Assembly: GCA_032139905.1 (NCBI GenBank)
Contig: JAQJDB010000004.1
Span: 124,001 to 188,000 of the forward strand
Origin: Nitrospira sp. MA-1
Lineage (GTDB): Bacteria; Nitrospirota; Nitrospiria; Nitrospirales; UBA8639
DNA length: 64,000 bases
Reading direction: 5' to 3'
The notes beneath the pieces are model-generated. The model was not told where the DNA came from, ran no database searches, and saw only the letters and a list, made by a program, of their open reading frames with translations. A program made the position numbers and the translations under genes. Shown here one piece after another: positions 9,348 to 19,193 of the stretch (positions are counted from its first letter, which is position 1; each line of letters opens with the position of its first letter).

Positions 9348-9947
9348 ATGAGACTTCTGGCCACTATCCAGAAAACGGGCGTGATTTTTTTACTCTTTTG
9401 GGTGGGAGCGGTATGGGCCGGTTTTGAGGAAGGGGAGGAGGCCTACCTGCAGGAGAATTTTTCCGCCGCTCTGTCTGAATGGCGACCATTAGCAGAAGAG
9501 GGACATGCCGAAGCGCAGAACATGTTGGGCTATATGTACCGGTATGGCCAGGGAGTCACCCAGGATTTTGAGCAGGCTCGACTGTGGTACCGTCGGGCTG
9601 CGGATCTCGGCAATGCCAGAGCTCAGAACAATCTTGGCGCGATGTACCGCCAGGGTTTGGGGATGCCGCAGGATTATCAAGAGGCCTTTCGATGGTTTCT
9701 ACGGGCGGCCGAACAGGGAAACGGTGGTGCGCAAAATCATGTGGGTCTCATGTATTACAAGGGAGAAGGAGTCCCAAAGGACCTGGTGCAAGCCTATAAG
9801 TGGGCGTATCTGGCAGCCCAGCAGGGCCTGGATCCATCAATCCAAGCCTTGGACCTACTCTCACGGGAGATGACCACTGAACAGATCAATAAGGCAACTG
9901 ATCTCGCACGGAAATGGAATCCCAAAGGTGAAGAGGTCGCTCTTTAG
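9348..9947 (+). CDS. Exported Sel1-like repeat protein
   Basis: A signal peptide (residues 1-24, cleavage after VWA) is followed by three Sel1-type TPR repeats of 36 residues (about 51-86, 87-122 and 123-158). Each shows the pattern AQNxLGxMYxxGxGVxxDxxxAxxWxxxAA, a solenoid for periplasmic protein-protein binding. The C-terminal 40 residues resemble the usual cap of such proteins (EQINKATDLARKWNP). It begins 89 nt after uup with no strong ribosome binding site of its own. A partner is not predictable. Confidence 0.85.
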   Translation: MRLLATIQKTGVIFLLFWVGAVWAGFEEGEEAYLQENFSAALSEWRPLAEEGHAEAQNMLGYMYRYGQGVTQDFEQARLWYRRAADLGNARAQNNLGAMYRQGLGMPQDYQEAFRWFLRAAEQGNGGAQNHVGLMYYKGEGVPKDLVQAYKWAYLAAQQGLDPSIQALDLLSREMTTEQINKATDLARKWNPKGEEVAL

Positions 9948-10319
9948 GTGAAGGTCTGACGTCCATGTGTTGAGAAGAGTTTTGTCATCCCTTCTACGTT
10001 GCCGTAACTGATTTTGGGAATTGAGAAGGAAGGACTCTTGAGGACGTGACGAGTTCGGTGAGATAGACCTTATGAGTCGGCTATGATTACTTCCTGTATT
10101 TGACTCCCTCCCAGCAGAGTGCTACCCTGATTCACGGTGCAAGCGATGGTGGTTACCCTGCCTTTTCCGCGCTTTCATTCCTAGGCGGATTGATTTTTAC
10201 AATTGATTCTTGAGGGTGTGAAACCTTCATTAACCCCTTCGCTTCCTGCCCGGTTCGACAGGACGGTTCGTGTTCTTTGTCATGATTGGGATGGTTTTTT
10301 TGCCAGAAGGAGGCTTCTT
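9948..10319. other. Intergenic region, no gene seen
   Basis: The frame of the next gene extends upstream to 10203 but without a start supported by a ribosome binding site. No repeat, RNA gene or terminator could be recognised. Confidence 0.5.
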
Positions 10320-10592
10320 ATGAAGCTGACAATGAAGTGGGGCGGTAAGGTCAGGAATAGAAAAACCTTTAAACCGGAGCCCAAGATCCGTTGGGATCTC
10401 CTTGGCCTCGCTGATCCATCTAAAGAAAAAATCCCCATGCCGATCGATGAGGTTCGCCGGCAAGTTCTGATGATGTCGAGCCCTGGGTTTGATCAGGATA
10501 GCGCTACTCGCCTTGATGTGGTGCCTCAAAAAATTTCCCGTTCTTCCACTTCTGCAAAGCCGGTGACCAAGACGCGCAGGGAGTCCACGTAG
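10320..10592 (+). CDS. Small basic hypothetical protein, 90 aa
   Basis: AAGGAGG lies 6 nt upstream of the ATG at 10320, one of the best ribosome binding sites in the window, so the longer frame from 10203 is not preferred. The product is rich in Lys and Arg at both ends, has no signal peptide and no Cys, and ends in a Ser/Thr/Lys-rich, probably disordered tail (about 70-90). No family recognised; the charge would fit nucleic-acid or ribosome contact, which is only a guess. Confidence 0.6.
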   Translation: MKLTMKWGGKVRNRKTFKPEPKIRWDLLGLADPSKEKIPMPIDEVRRQVLMMSSPGFDQDSATRLDVVPQKISRSSTSAKPVTKTRREST

Positions 10593-10762
10593 GACGGCTA
10601 TGCCGCGTAGGTGGACAAGAGACGGGTACATGGGAGCATGGCAGGTTCGGTGGCTCGACAAGTGGGTGTGATGGTCTCTCAAACAGGCATAGACTTAAAG
10701 AGACCTAACACTCAAGTGTGGAAGCCGGAGGCGTGATAACCCATATCAAAGGAGGAAGATAA

Positions 10763-10951
10763 ATGGGAAGACCCACAAAAGTAACCCAGGCCAAACGAAA
10801 TCGTGAAATGGTCAAAAGGATGAAGCAACAGGATAAGGAAGCCCGACGTGAACAACGCAAGTCTGAAAATGAAGAACCTCCTAGAGTACTCGATGGGGAA
10901 GATCCCGACTTAGTTGGGATACGGCCGGGCCCGCAACCACCTCAATACTAG
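10763..10951 (+). CDS. Small highly charged conserved-looking protein, 62 aa
   Basis: AAAGGAGG precedes the ATG with ideal spacing. The first 45 residues form a very charged Lys/Arg/Glu/Gln helix (MGRPTKVTQAKRNREM...). A short acidic tail follows, containing DGEDPDLVGIRPGPQPP. The same layout is familiar from small uncharacterised proteins of Nitrospira and delta-proteobacteria, but that recollection cannot be checked here. A perfect 8-bp inverted repeat starts at its stop codon. Confidence 0.65.
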   Translation: MGRPTKVTQAKRNREMVKRMKQQDKEARREQRKSENEEPPRVLDGEDPDLVGIRPGPQPPQY

Positions 10952-10973
10952 TGAGACCTGTCCCTTCTCACTA
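10949..10973 (+). terminator. Hairpin at the 3' end of the 62-aa gene
   Basis: TAGTGAGA (10949-10956, including the stop codon) pairs perfectly with TCTCACTA (10966-10973) over a 9-nt loop. No T-run follows, so this may stabilise the RNA end rather than terminate transcription. Confidence 0.3.
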
Positions 10974-11716
10974 ATCGTTCGACACAAATACCGGTATTCT
11001 TCCGGGGATCTTTTCCCCAACTCAAGTTGTTCTGCCAAGGTTGGCTCTATTATCCGAAAAATCTGCCTCACTCTGCTTTTCTGACAGCCCGGTAGTACCC
11101 GTAGGGGGAGAAATGGCATGTCAGGTCGTGGATTACTGTAGTTCACCTTACTGTGGGTGACCATTCCCGAACAATCCTGTTGAAGAGGCGTGCGTCTACA
11201 TGGAATCTAAAGAAAGGCCAGCCTACTTCCAGGTTGTTATTTTATAACTTGTTTGTCTGCATCGGTTGGCCGGTTCCTGTGAGAGGGTGGCACCCTTCCC
11301 ATTGGGAGTTCATATAGAGAGTATCGGGCCACTTCATGCTCCAAGGCAGATCCCTGGAGGTCCGGTGATGCGGGTTAAGTTCTCCCAATTTTTGGTCGTC
11401 ACAGTCTCTTGTTATGTGAGACGCATCGCTACTTCCGTTGGTTGTTCCGAGGCCATAATTAGCTTTACGATTTGTCTGAGTTGAGTCTTCCTGTTGAGCT
11501 TGGTCAAATAGGACCTGGGTGAAAATCCCGTTGCGCCTCTTTGCATCACCGCGCCAGCCAGGCGAAGTTAAGATGGGTCACGGAGAATTCTAAATGTTGG
11601 TATCATCCGTGAGGGCTTTAACTGATTTTAGGCCGTTTTTCAGGCCCGGTTGGAGTGATTATTTGCCGAGGGGATACCATCCGCCAATCATCCTTTGGAT
11701 ATAATAGAATAGGCTT
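10974..11716. other. 743-bp intergenic region without a convincing gene
   Basis: The open frames (minus 10910-11164, plus 11266-11484) lack ribosome binding sites and recognisable sequence. A TATAAT at 11700-11705 lies 11 nt before the Slp-like gene and may be its -10 element; no matching -35 was found at the right distance. A structured RNA cannot be excluded by eye. Confidence 0.45.
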
Positions 11717-12280
11717 ATGAAACTGAAAACTCTCATTGAGTGTGTGTTTCTCGGTCTGGGGTGTGTAATGGGAGGATGCGCTGCCTCGCCCATGGAGATA
11801 CCGGAAACGCTTCGGAATCAGATTGATCCTACTCTCACGTTTTTGCAAGTGATTCAACATCCCGGGTCTTATCAAGGAAAGATACTCCTGCTTGGAGGGG
11901 AAGTCCTTTCGGTCAAGCGCCTTAAGGAAGGGACCCGGCTTGAGGTGTTGCAATTACCCTTGGATGAGTACCGACGTCCCTTAATGACCCGCACCGACTC
12001 ACAAGGCCGGTTCCTCGCCATGGAGAAAACTTTCCTTGATCCCGCCATGTTTCCGCCGCATACTCTGATCACCCTTGTGGGAGAAGTGACAGAGAGTGTT
12101 GCCGGCAAGCTTGATGAGATGGACTATCAGTTCCCCGCCGTAGTGATTAAAGACCTCTATGTGTGGAAAGACCCGTCTCTGACTCAAGCAAGCAATTCCG
12201 GACCCTGGTCCAGCATCTTTGGTGGTGGGAGCACCGGAGGCCGGGTCGGTGGGGGGATCGGAGTGGGCATTGGCTTTTAG
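11717..12280 (+). CDS. Slp-family outer-membrane lipoprotein
   Basis: A lipoprotein signal (residues 1-20) ends in the lipobox VMGGC with Cys21. The body matches the Slp family (starvation-inducible outer-membrane lipoprotein). HPGSYQGKILLLGGEV early and LITLVGEVTESVAGKLDEM later form the characteristic OB-like beta barrel core, and YQFPAVVIKDLYVW is the family's closing strand. The last ~30 residues are a Gly-rich tail (GGGSTGGRVGGGIGVGIGF) common to environmental members. Function: anchored in the inner leaflet of the outer membrane, stress-linked; mechanism unknown. Confidence 0.88.
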   Translation: MKLKTLIECVFLGLGCVMGGCAASPMEIPETLRNQIDPTLTFLQVIQHPGSYQGKILLLGGEVLSVKRLKEGTRLEVLQLPLDEYRRPLMTRTDSQGRFLAMEKTFLDPAMFPPHTLITLVGEVTESVAGKLDEMDYQFPAVVIKDLYVWKDPSLTQASNSGPWSSIFGGGSTGGRVGGGIGVGIGF

Positions 12281-12594
12281 TGTCAATTTGTTCTTCGGCC
12301 GTAGCATTTTCCCCTCATGACCACCTCCGGCTGTACGTTGGGGGATGAGCCTCGATACGGCGAGGCATGGACTGTATTCCTCACACCCCTCCGTCAACAC
12401 CTTTAGCGGTTCCATCAAATAATTGCTCCTGATCCTCCTTCCTCCATTTTCTGAAAGGTGATGGGGATGTGGTTCTTTCCTTCAGCAAACCTGTGCGTCT
12501 AAGATAACGGGTGCCCTCCCACTAGAGAATTTCATTAATTTTCGAAGGCAAGGCCTGACAGGTTTGGCTTTGAACAATAAACTGAAGGTGTAAG
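12281..12594. other. Intergenic region, nothing recognised
   Basis: No open frame with a ribosome binding site and no clear hairpin. A weak promoter-like pair (CTGACA at 12555-12560 and TAAACT at 12578-12583, 17 nt apart) lies directly before the PPOX gene. Confidence 0.4.
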
Positions 12595-13221
12595 ATGCAA
12601 AAAGAGCCGGAAGAATCGACAGCGTGCGTGAGTTCAGAAGGAGAGCGTCGAGCCCAAAATATGATGGGGACAGGCCGGCGGGCCACGGCTTTTTATCGGA
12701 ACCAGATGGAAAGCGAATTAAACGACAATATGCAGTCGTTTATTGCCAGACAGGAGATGGTTTTTCTTTCGACCGCCAATGCCAAGGGCGAATGTGATTG
12801 TTCGTTTAGGGCGGGGACCGTCGGATTCGTTCGAGTGCTCAATCCCAGGATGTTGGCCTATCCCGAGTATCGCGGAAACGGGGTCATGGCGAGTGTCGGC
12901 AATATACTTGAGAACCCACAAATCGGCCTGATGTTCATCGATTTTTTGCAAACCACGGTCGGTCTGCATGTCAATGGAAAGGCAAAAGTCCTCACCAACG
13001 ATGATATTATGCGTCTTCCCAACGTCACGGCGGCGATTCTCGAGGACGTGACCGTGGCCGGAGGACGTCATCCCGAATGCTGGACGTTGGTCGAGGTGGA
13101 GGAAGCCTTTATCCACTGCTCCAAGCATATCCCACTGCTCAAAAAATTAGACAAACCTCTTCATTGGGGTACCGACGATGAATCCCTCAAAGGCAGCGGG
13201 TTTTTCAAAGAGATCCGCTGA
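12595..13221 (+). CDS. Pyridoxamine 5'-phosphate oxidase-like (PPOX-class) FMN-binding protein
   Basis: A soluble split-barrel flavin-binding protein. RQEMVFLSTANAKGECDCS (about 52-70) and the segment LAYPEYRGNGVMASVGNI (about 87-104) are typical of the PPOX-family subgroup whose substrate is unknown. LMFIDF and VNGKAKVL strands follow. At 208 aa it is standard length. GAAGGTG lies close upstream. True pyridoxine biosynthesis is unlikely because this subgroup is not PdxH. It is followed 112 nt downstream by the cupredoxin gene on the same strand. Confidence 0.85.
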   Translation: MQKEPEESTACVSSEGERRAQNMMGTGRRATAFYRNQMESELNDNMQSFIARQEMVFLSTANAKGECDCSFRAGTVGFVRVLNPRMLAYPEYRGNGVMASVGNILENPQIGLMFIDFLQTTVGLHVNGKAKVLTNDDIMRLPNVTAAILEDVTVAGGRHPECWTLVEVEEAFIHCSKHIPLLKKLDKPLHWGTDDESLKGSGFFKEIR

Positions 13222-13333
13222 GAACCCATATTGAATATTGGACCAAGATCACGTGACGATATGCACAAAGACGGTTGTAGGAGAAGGATGTGTTGTACTC
13301 ACCACATCAACCATGTCTGATTGAAGGGATCTT

Positions 13334-14107
13334 ATGAAATCACCCGTACGGGAGTGGATCATTGGATGCGTGATCATATTGTTCTGTCCACTTCCGGTGT
13401 TGGCCACGGTTGGCTGGGAAACGGGGGACATCGTTCTGGATTTCGGGCTGAATCTGGAATCCGGGGAACGTACGGTCTTGGTAGATAAAGTTGAAGTCGG
13501 AGAACCCTTTTTTGTTGAATTGACCTGGAAACTGAATGCGAAAAATTGCCTTTTGCATATACAAAGATCTACGGATGGTGAAGGTGTACCCACCACCATA
13601 TTGGTGGTGGATGATGGTCTATTTAATGGAGTTGTTTCCCATGCGGTCTTTCCTAAAGTAGACGAAGTGGTGGTCACGGCTCGGGAAGGGCAGAGGTGTG
13701 AAATTCAGCCGTCTCAAGATGAATTTCTCGTGATTGCCAGGGCTCCACGTGCTCCCCTGGCTTCCGAAAAAGAGTGGGCTAATGTCCCGATTGGAGGGGT
13801 GGTGGTCCTGTTCCGGGCTACAACATTTTATTTACCTCATGACGTCACGATTATGCCGGGCCAAAAGGTCTTGTGGATTTATGCCGATGGCGCCCAAGAA
13901 CCCCACAGTGTCACAAGTGGTGGCTGTCGGGTGAACGATTGCTCTGGTGGTGGAAAACAGTTCGATAGTAGATTGAATCTCAATAAACCCGGACAGCGGT
14001 TCGAGCATGTGTTTAAGCATCCCGGTACATTTCCCTACCATTGCGAGCTTCATTTAGGATCTATGCAGGGCACCGTGATCGTCAAATCAGCTTTTCCCAT
14101 CCATTAA
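13334..14107 (+). CDS. Exported cupredoxin-domain protein (type-1 copper)
   Basis: A signal peptide (1-24, PVLA cleavage) leads into an unassigned N-terminal beta domain (about 30-140). A plastocyanin-like domain follows (about 150-252). The copper ligands are visible: His191 in EPHSVTSG, then Cys237, His240 and Met244 in YHCELHLGSMQGTV. Two further Cys (198, 203) near the first His could form a disulfide. The likely role is periplasmic electron transfer or copper binding. GAAGGG is 5 nt upstream of the ATG. The unknown N-terminal half has two Cys (72, 122) that may also pair. Confidence 0.85.
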   Translation: MKSPVREWIIGCVIILFCPLPVLATVGWETGDIVLDFGLNLESGERTVLVDKVEVGEPFFVELTWKLNAKNCLLHIQRSTDGEGVPTTILVVDDGLFNGVVSHAVFPKVDEVVVTAREGQRCEIQPSQDEFLVIARAPRAPLASEKEWANVPIGGVVVLFRATTFYLPHDVTIMPGQKVLWIYADGAQEPHSVTSGGCRVNDCSGGGKQFDSRLNLNKPGQRFEHVFKHPGTFPYHCELHLGSMQGTVIVKSAFPIH

Positions 14108-14668
14108 CTAACCCTCCTTCCTCTATGCCTGCACGAGTGAAAGCCTGAGGATAATCGGGGTTGATGGAAAAATGTTTTTTCTGCAGGCTGATAATCCCAC
14201 AGATGAATCTTCCCATGGATGCATAAGAATACCAGAGGCATCCGCGTTGAATACTCACCATTTTGTACCGCGGTATGGCTTGGCTTAAAATTTTTGAGGC
14301 TTCTGGCCAAAAGGTGTTCTCCCCTTCAGAACAAAGGATTGATCTTCTTTTCACGAAACGTTTTTTGCGGGATTGAGACGGTCCAGCGTTTTTTCATCTA
14401 CCCGGTCCGGATGGGCATACATCAGAGGATAAGTGGTGTATAATTAGCGTTTTGGCCGATACGCATCTGGGGTGGGAAAACCCGTTCAATTCGTGACATC
14501 AACCGGGGGTGTTTGGTCGACCGGTGCCTGTGTTTTATAGAACATCCATATGTCTTATCTGCGCTGCTGCCGAGTGATGCGTTGTCCATCACGACCGGGA
14601 ATGTCCTGGTGTCTGAAGCCGATCCTGTGTATTGATTGGCCAGGGTCCCATAGAACGGGGGGGGGACG
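14108..14668. other. 561-bp intergenic region, no gene seen
   Basis: Minus-strand frames at 14082-14354 lack supporting features. A TATAAT at 14439-14444 could serve a promoter for the helicase gene with a long leader, but no convincing -35 was found. Confidence 0.45.
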
Positions 14669-17600
14669 ATGTCCGTAGAACCCTTTGGTGTCCTGGAACA
14701 CCTGAAAGTTCTTTCTCCTAATCATGTATACTTTCTGGCTTCCAAGGCTTTTGTCCTTCGCGGGTATGAGTATTACGCCCAAGGAAGGCTCGAGTCGTAT
14801 AGCTGGGACCGGACCCAGACTATCTTGTCGGCTACGGTGCGAGGGGCGACCCAGTATCTGGTTCGGTTCGGTGTGCACAACGGGCAGCTGACCTTTTCCT
14901 GCACCTGTCCGGTGTGGACGCCGGAGTCGCATTGCAAACATGTCATTTGTGCCCTATTGACCACAGTCAATCTCCTGCTTCCCGATACCTTCCGTATGCC
15001 TTCATCCAATTCCACCCAACGAGCGCTGCTCCTGCGACAACTCATGGAACGCGTCGGGAGCCCTTTGGCCTCAAAACCACCCACTCCGGCCGCTCCTCCA
15101 CGCTTCGAGATTACTCTTCGAAACCGTCATGGAGTGTCTTCCATTAGCATTACCAACCATGGGAACATTTGCCAATCCTTTGCGGGAATGCCCACCGAGC
15201 TAGCCGTGCTGCTTCGTGCCACCCAGGATCCTGCATGGTCGGTCCAGGAAGGGCTGCGTGACTTCCTTAAACATCACGGACAGAACCATGCCTTGTTCTT
15301 TGAGCATGCGGATGGGAAATATCCTGTGGAATGGGCGCCGGATTCGTTATATACCACGAAAACCGAGTTGGACATTCTCGGTTCGCATGTCTCGATTGCC
15401 GCCTGTTGTTTGCGTTTCGGAGAGGTGCAACGGGACACCCACGCCTGTATGGGCTTTGCAGCTGATTTGGGCGCGAAAAAACTTGGACCACTCGAACATG
15501 AAGGTGGGTGGGCCGTGTACGATTTGTTGTATGAAAACAGTCAACGGGAACGGGTTATTGAGCCTGAGGATGTTCTCAGTCGTCCGTTGGCCCTGCCCTC
15601 GACACCCCACAATCGCGATGGCTGGCTTTCATCGGAACGCCCCACAGGAACGGACAGACCAACTTTTTCCATTCCGGTAGACCAGTTTATGGCCTTACAA
15701 TTCGACATTCCCCTCCAAGAACAAGATCGAATTTTGCGGTCGGTATTGCTCAAGTGTGCCGGTCAAGAAGTCTCACTCATTGATCATCGCCACTCCGGAG
15801 AGACGCCAATTTATCAGTATCGTCTCACATTCATTCCAGAGACCATTCCGATGGATGCCTCGGTGTTGGATTTGAGAACAGGGATTCTACGCGCGGAATG
15901 TTGGCTTGGGGAAAGCAAGGGGAGGCCCAGTATCCCTATTTTCAGGATGTTTCCATTTTTTGAGAATGCCAAAACGGTCTCGAGCGGGTTGAGGGCGAAG
16001 AAACGCCGTGCACTCCTGTATGACACATTTTTTCAATTGATCGGGCAGCAAAAGCCATCGGATGTCAGGAAACTTATCAAGACCTGCATTGCGCAGGATG
16101 AATTTCGTCCATTTAAACTGAAGGCGGAGGCCGAACAGATCCTTCAGCGATTTTCCTCGCCGGCCTTAGAGCCCAGTGTTCGTTTGGTGGTTCACGACGG
16201 GCACTGGTGCGTTGTGATGAACGATTGGGCGAAAGAAGCCTTGCTGTATGCCATTCCTTATATGCTGTGGGGGCCATCGCTTTTTGACGGAATGGTGGAA
16301 CATGATGAAATGAGCCTTCCGCTGACAAACCTCTATCCCTTGTTTCCAGACCTTCATGCCAGATTGCAGGAAGTCGGAATCGAACTGTTTTATCAAGACC
16401 AGCCCATTTCCACGTCGCAGTGGAATTGCTCGATCGATGCGCGACGCGCTTCGAGCATTGATTGGTTTGAACTACGACCGGAATTGCTCTGTGACGGGGT
16501 GCGGATCGAAGCCAAGGATATCAACAAAATTCTTGAGCGTGGTGGCATGATGGAGTCGGATGGGATGATCCGGATTGTGGACCAGAACACTCAGGCCATT
16601 TTGCGGGCGTTTGCCTTTCTCTCCAATAAACCCAGCTTGGAACACAAGGAACAAAAGTCCGTCGTTCGTGTGCCAAAATTGCAAATTCTGGATTGGGTGG
16701 CGTTGAGAAAGCAGGGAGTGACGGTCATCCTGCCTCCAGCGGACGAGGCGTTGATCAACCGGTTACTGCACTTTGAGCAGATTGAGCCCATTCCCCTTCC
16801 TCAGGCCTTGGGGGCCACGGTTCGACCATATCAACAAGAAGGGTATCGTTGGCTCGGGTTTCTCTATCAACATCGCCTGGGTGCCTGCCTGGCGGATGAC
16901 ATGGGATTGGGAAAGACCCTGCAAGCGATTTGTTTATTCGCGGGAATCAAAGAAGGCATTATCCAACCCCCGGAACCGATTCAAGGGCCACATCTCGTGG
17001 TACTTCCTCCCAGCCTCTTATTTAATTGGGAACATGAAATTTCCAGGTTTTATCCCTCACTGACTATACAGTCGTATACCGGGAAGGAACGCACGTCCTC
17101 ATTTGCCGGAGCGGATGTCGTCCTCACGACCTACGGCCTGATCCGGCGGGACATTGCGATCCTCGAAAAAATCCCATTCAATGTCATTCTGTTCGATGAA
17201 GCCCAGGCGGTTAAAAATATTGTGGCCAGGACCACCGGTGCCGCGAGACGGCTCAAGGGGTATTTTAAATGCGTGATGACCGGAACCCCCTTGGAAAATC
17301 ATGTGGGGGAATATTACGCCCTGATGGATTTGTGTGTGCCGGGCCTACTGGGAGACTATGAAGAGGTCAGGGGAAAAATGAAAACGCCATCACCGGCCCT
17401 GTTAGAAACCATTATGCAGCGGAGCAGACCTTTTGTGTTGCGACGAACCAAAAGTCAAATCCTCAAAGAACTGCCGCCAAAAATTGAGACAGATCTGTAT
17501 CTGGAATTAACCGATCGTCAAAAGACCTTATATCAACAGACGGTCACCAAAATTCGTTCAACCATTGCTGCCGCCTATCAAAGTCAAACGCCCGCGCAGG

Positions 17601-18205
17601 CCCGTATTATTGCGCTGACGGCGATTCTCAAACTTCGGCAAATCTGCCTGTCGCCACAATTGCTGAGTTCCGCCCATACCGATCTTTCCCCGAAGCTGGA
17701 ATGTCTCCTTGATCGACTCAAGGAACTCCTTGATGAGGGACACAGTGCGCTCGTCTTCTCCCAATTTACGTCGTTTCTGGATATCGTCGAACAGGCCTTC
17801 GATGCGCATGGCATTCCTCATGTCCGATTGGATGGTTCCACACCGACGCCCACAAGAAAAAAACTGGTTCAGGAATTCCAGGAGGGGGCGAACCCTTCGA
17901 TCTTTTTATTGAGTCTCAAAGCCGGAGGACAGGGACTGAATCTCACCAAAGCGTCCTATGTGTTTCATCTCGACCCCTGGTGGAATCCGGCCGTGGAAAA
18001 TCAAGCATCTGACCGGGCGCATCGCATTGGGCAAACACAGAACGTCTCTATCATGCGGTTACTCATGCGTCATACCATCGAAGAGAAAATGATGGAATTG
18101 AAGCAGAAAAAGTTGGATCTCTATCACGCCGTCCTGGAAGGAGCCACTCCTCATGGCGGCGGAGTGTCTCTCTCACAAAAAGATTTTGACTTTCTTTTGG
18201 AATGA
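14669..18205 (+). CDS. SWIM zinc-finger SNF2-family helicase
   Basis: The N-terminal SWIM finger CxCx8CxH uses Cys78, Cys80, Cys89 and His91. A long middle region (about 110-690) typical of bacterial SWIM-SNF2 proteins follows. The Swi2/Snf2 ATPase has Walker A GLGKT at 746-750, the DEAQ box at 843-846, MTGTPLENH (motif III region) and the C-lobe helicase motif RAHRIGQ at about 1116-1122. It is a DNA translocase thought to remodel nucleoprotein complexes such as stalled RNA polymerase (RapA/HepA relatives). Start is at the first ATG after a G-run; the ribosome binding site is unclear. Full length; no operon partner. Confidence 0.93.
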   Translation: MSVEPFGVLEHLKVLSPNHVYFLASKAFVLRGYEYYAQGRLESYSWDRTQTILSATVRGATQYLVRFGVHNGQLTFSCTCPVWTPESHCKHVICALLTTVNLLLPDTFRMPSSNSTQRALLLRQLMERVGSPLASKPPTPAAPPRFEITLRNRHGVSSISITNHGNICQSFAGMPTELAVLLRATQDPAWSVQEGLRDFLKHHGQNHALFFEHADGKYPVEWAPDSLYTTKTELDILGSHVSIAACCLRFGEVQRDTHACMGFAADLGAKKLGPLEHEGGWAVYDLLYENSQRERVIEPEDVLSRPLALPSTPHNRDGWLSSERPTGTDRPTFSIPVDQFMALQFDIPLQEQDRILRSVLLKCAGQEVSLIDHRHSGETPIYQYRLTFIPETIPMDASVLDLRTGILRAECWLGESKGRPSIPIFRMFPFFENAKTVSSGLRAKKRRALLYDTFFQLIGQQKPSDVRKLIKTCIAQDEFRPFKLKAEAEQILQRFSSPALEPSVRLVVHDGHWCVVMNDWAKEALLYAIPYMLWGPSLFDGMVEHDEMSLPLTNLYPLFPDLHARLQEVGIELFYQDQPISTSQWNCSIDARRASSIDWFELRPELLCDGVRIEAKDINKILERGGMMESDGMIRIVDQNTQAILRAFAFLSNKPSLEHKEQKSVVRVPKLQILDWVALRKQGVTVILPPADEALINRLLHFEQIEPIPLPQALGATVRPYQQEGYRWLGFLYQHRLGACLADDMGLGKTLQAICLFAGIKEGIIQPPEPIQGPHLVVLPPSLLFNWEHEISRFYPSLTIQSYTGKERTSSFAGADVVLTTYGLIRRDIAILEKIPFNVILFDEAQAVKNIVARTTGAARRLKGYFKCVMTGTPLENHVGEYYALMDLCVPGLLGDYEEVRGKMKTPSPALLETIMQRSRPFVLRRTKSQILKELPPKIETDLYLELTDRQKTLYQQTVTKIRSTIAAAYQSQTPAQARIIALTAILKLRQICLSPQLLSSAHTDLSPKLECLLDRLKELLDEGHSALVFSQFTSFLDIVEQAFDAHGIPHVRLDGSTPTPTRKKLVQEFQEGANPSIFLLSLKAGGQGLNLTKASYVFHLDPWWNPAVENQASDRAHRIGQTQNVSIMRLLMRHTIEEKMMELKQKKLDLYHAVLEGATPHGGGVSLSQKDFDFLLE

Positions 18206-18602
18206 ACCATCGTTGAGCAAGAGGCTACGCGTTATTGTCCTTGATTGTCACCACGCTGCTGGTCGCCTTGTCCGTCATGGTTGGTACTGCAGTCGTCTGC
18301 CGTATTTTCATCTTCATGCCCTCTCGATCCAGATGACCAAGGGTAGGTGTCATCTGGGGCATCTTATTGGCGCTAATCGCGCATAACATAGAAATTTTGA
18401 TTTTTGCGGTGGGGTACTGGGGTTATATATTCCCCAAAATCTGGGACGTTCGATGTGCACGTTAACTCCCGGATTTGAAGTTCGTGCCTATTACTCTTTT
18501 GTCACCTATACGACCGTAGGATTTGGCGGTTGTTTTCCAACCGGTCCTCTTCGCTTTCCCACAGGAATAGAATCACAGACCAAGTTGGTACGGCTTACCT
18601 AG
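18202..18602 (+). pseudogene. Broken two-TM potassium-channel-like gene
   Basis: Translating two frames gives a recognisable ion channel. A first hydrophobic helix (LSLIVTTLLVALSVMVGTAV) from about 18232 is interrupted by TGA at 18334. A second (GVIWGILLALIAHNIEIL) continues in the same frame to IFPKIWDVR. After a frameshift near 18455 comes YYSFVTYTTVGFGGCFPTGP. The last segment is the pore loop, with TVGFGG where active channels have TVGYGD or TVGFGD. The frame ends at a TAG at 18600, inside where the second TM of the family should be. The loss of the filter Asp, one stop and one frameshift show it is dead. It starts at the end of the helicase gene and is followed by an IS30 relic. Confidence 0.75.
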
Positions 18603-18662
18603 ACGTCGTCCTGCCTCTACCTCCAAAATGGAAACCCTGCACCCGAAAAATTCCAAGTCGGG

Positions 18663-19193
18663 GTGAGAGAGTCGACGTTCCGTCATGTAAGCGCAATCTC
18701 TGGGCGACGCCTACTGAGCAGACATTCCGGCATCAGTCGCGAACTGCGACGGAACCTCTGGTGTGGACAGCATGATTATCCGCAAGGGGTCCAGCTGATG
18801 GCTGAAAGTCTACTCCACCAGGCAGCGAGGCGGGACCGACTCAAATCACACGCGGTCCGAGAGTATGTGCACAAGAAATTACATCGTGGCGTTGCCCCGG
18901 AATTGATTGCGGACCGGCCCCAATACCAAAACCAGCTGCCCACCATGTGTTACGAGGCCATCCATCAATAAATTTATGTTGTCGCGCCTCAATTGATTCG
19001 TTTGTTGCCCCGCCACCTTCCCAAGCGGAAACCAAAGTGGCGGTATCGGAAGGTCGGTGGGCGAATCAAGCACGAACCACCTTGGCGTCCGTCCTCAGAA
19101 GGCAACTGCGGGACAAGTGGCATTGGAGGGCACGATTGTTTATCAATACCCGGATTTGAGCTTATTCTCTCCTATATGAAAACATCTTCATGA
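18663..19193 (+). mobile_element. Degraded IS30-family transposase
   Basis: The helix-turn-helix end SGISRELRRN (about 18730-18765) and the segment RDRLKSHAVREYVHKKLHRG are IS30 landmarks. CYEAIHQ, then a TAA at 18969, then IYVVAPQLIRLLPRHLPKR in the same frame corresponds to the IS30 SHETIYxWIY region. The catalytic Asp segment after position ~19090 is shifted and unreadable, and no DDE Glu is found. Terminal inverted repeats were not identified. The relic abuts the dead channel gene and may have arrived with its loss. Confidence 0.75.

Noticed and set aside
10250-10275. GGTTCGA near 10251 as a tRNA T-loop
   Set aside because: No acceptor or anticodon arms fold around it.
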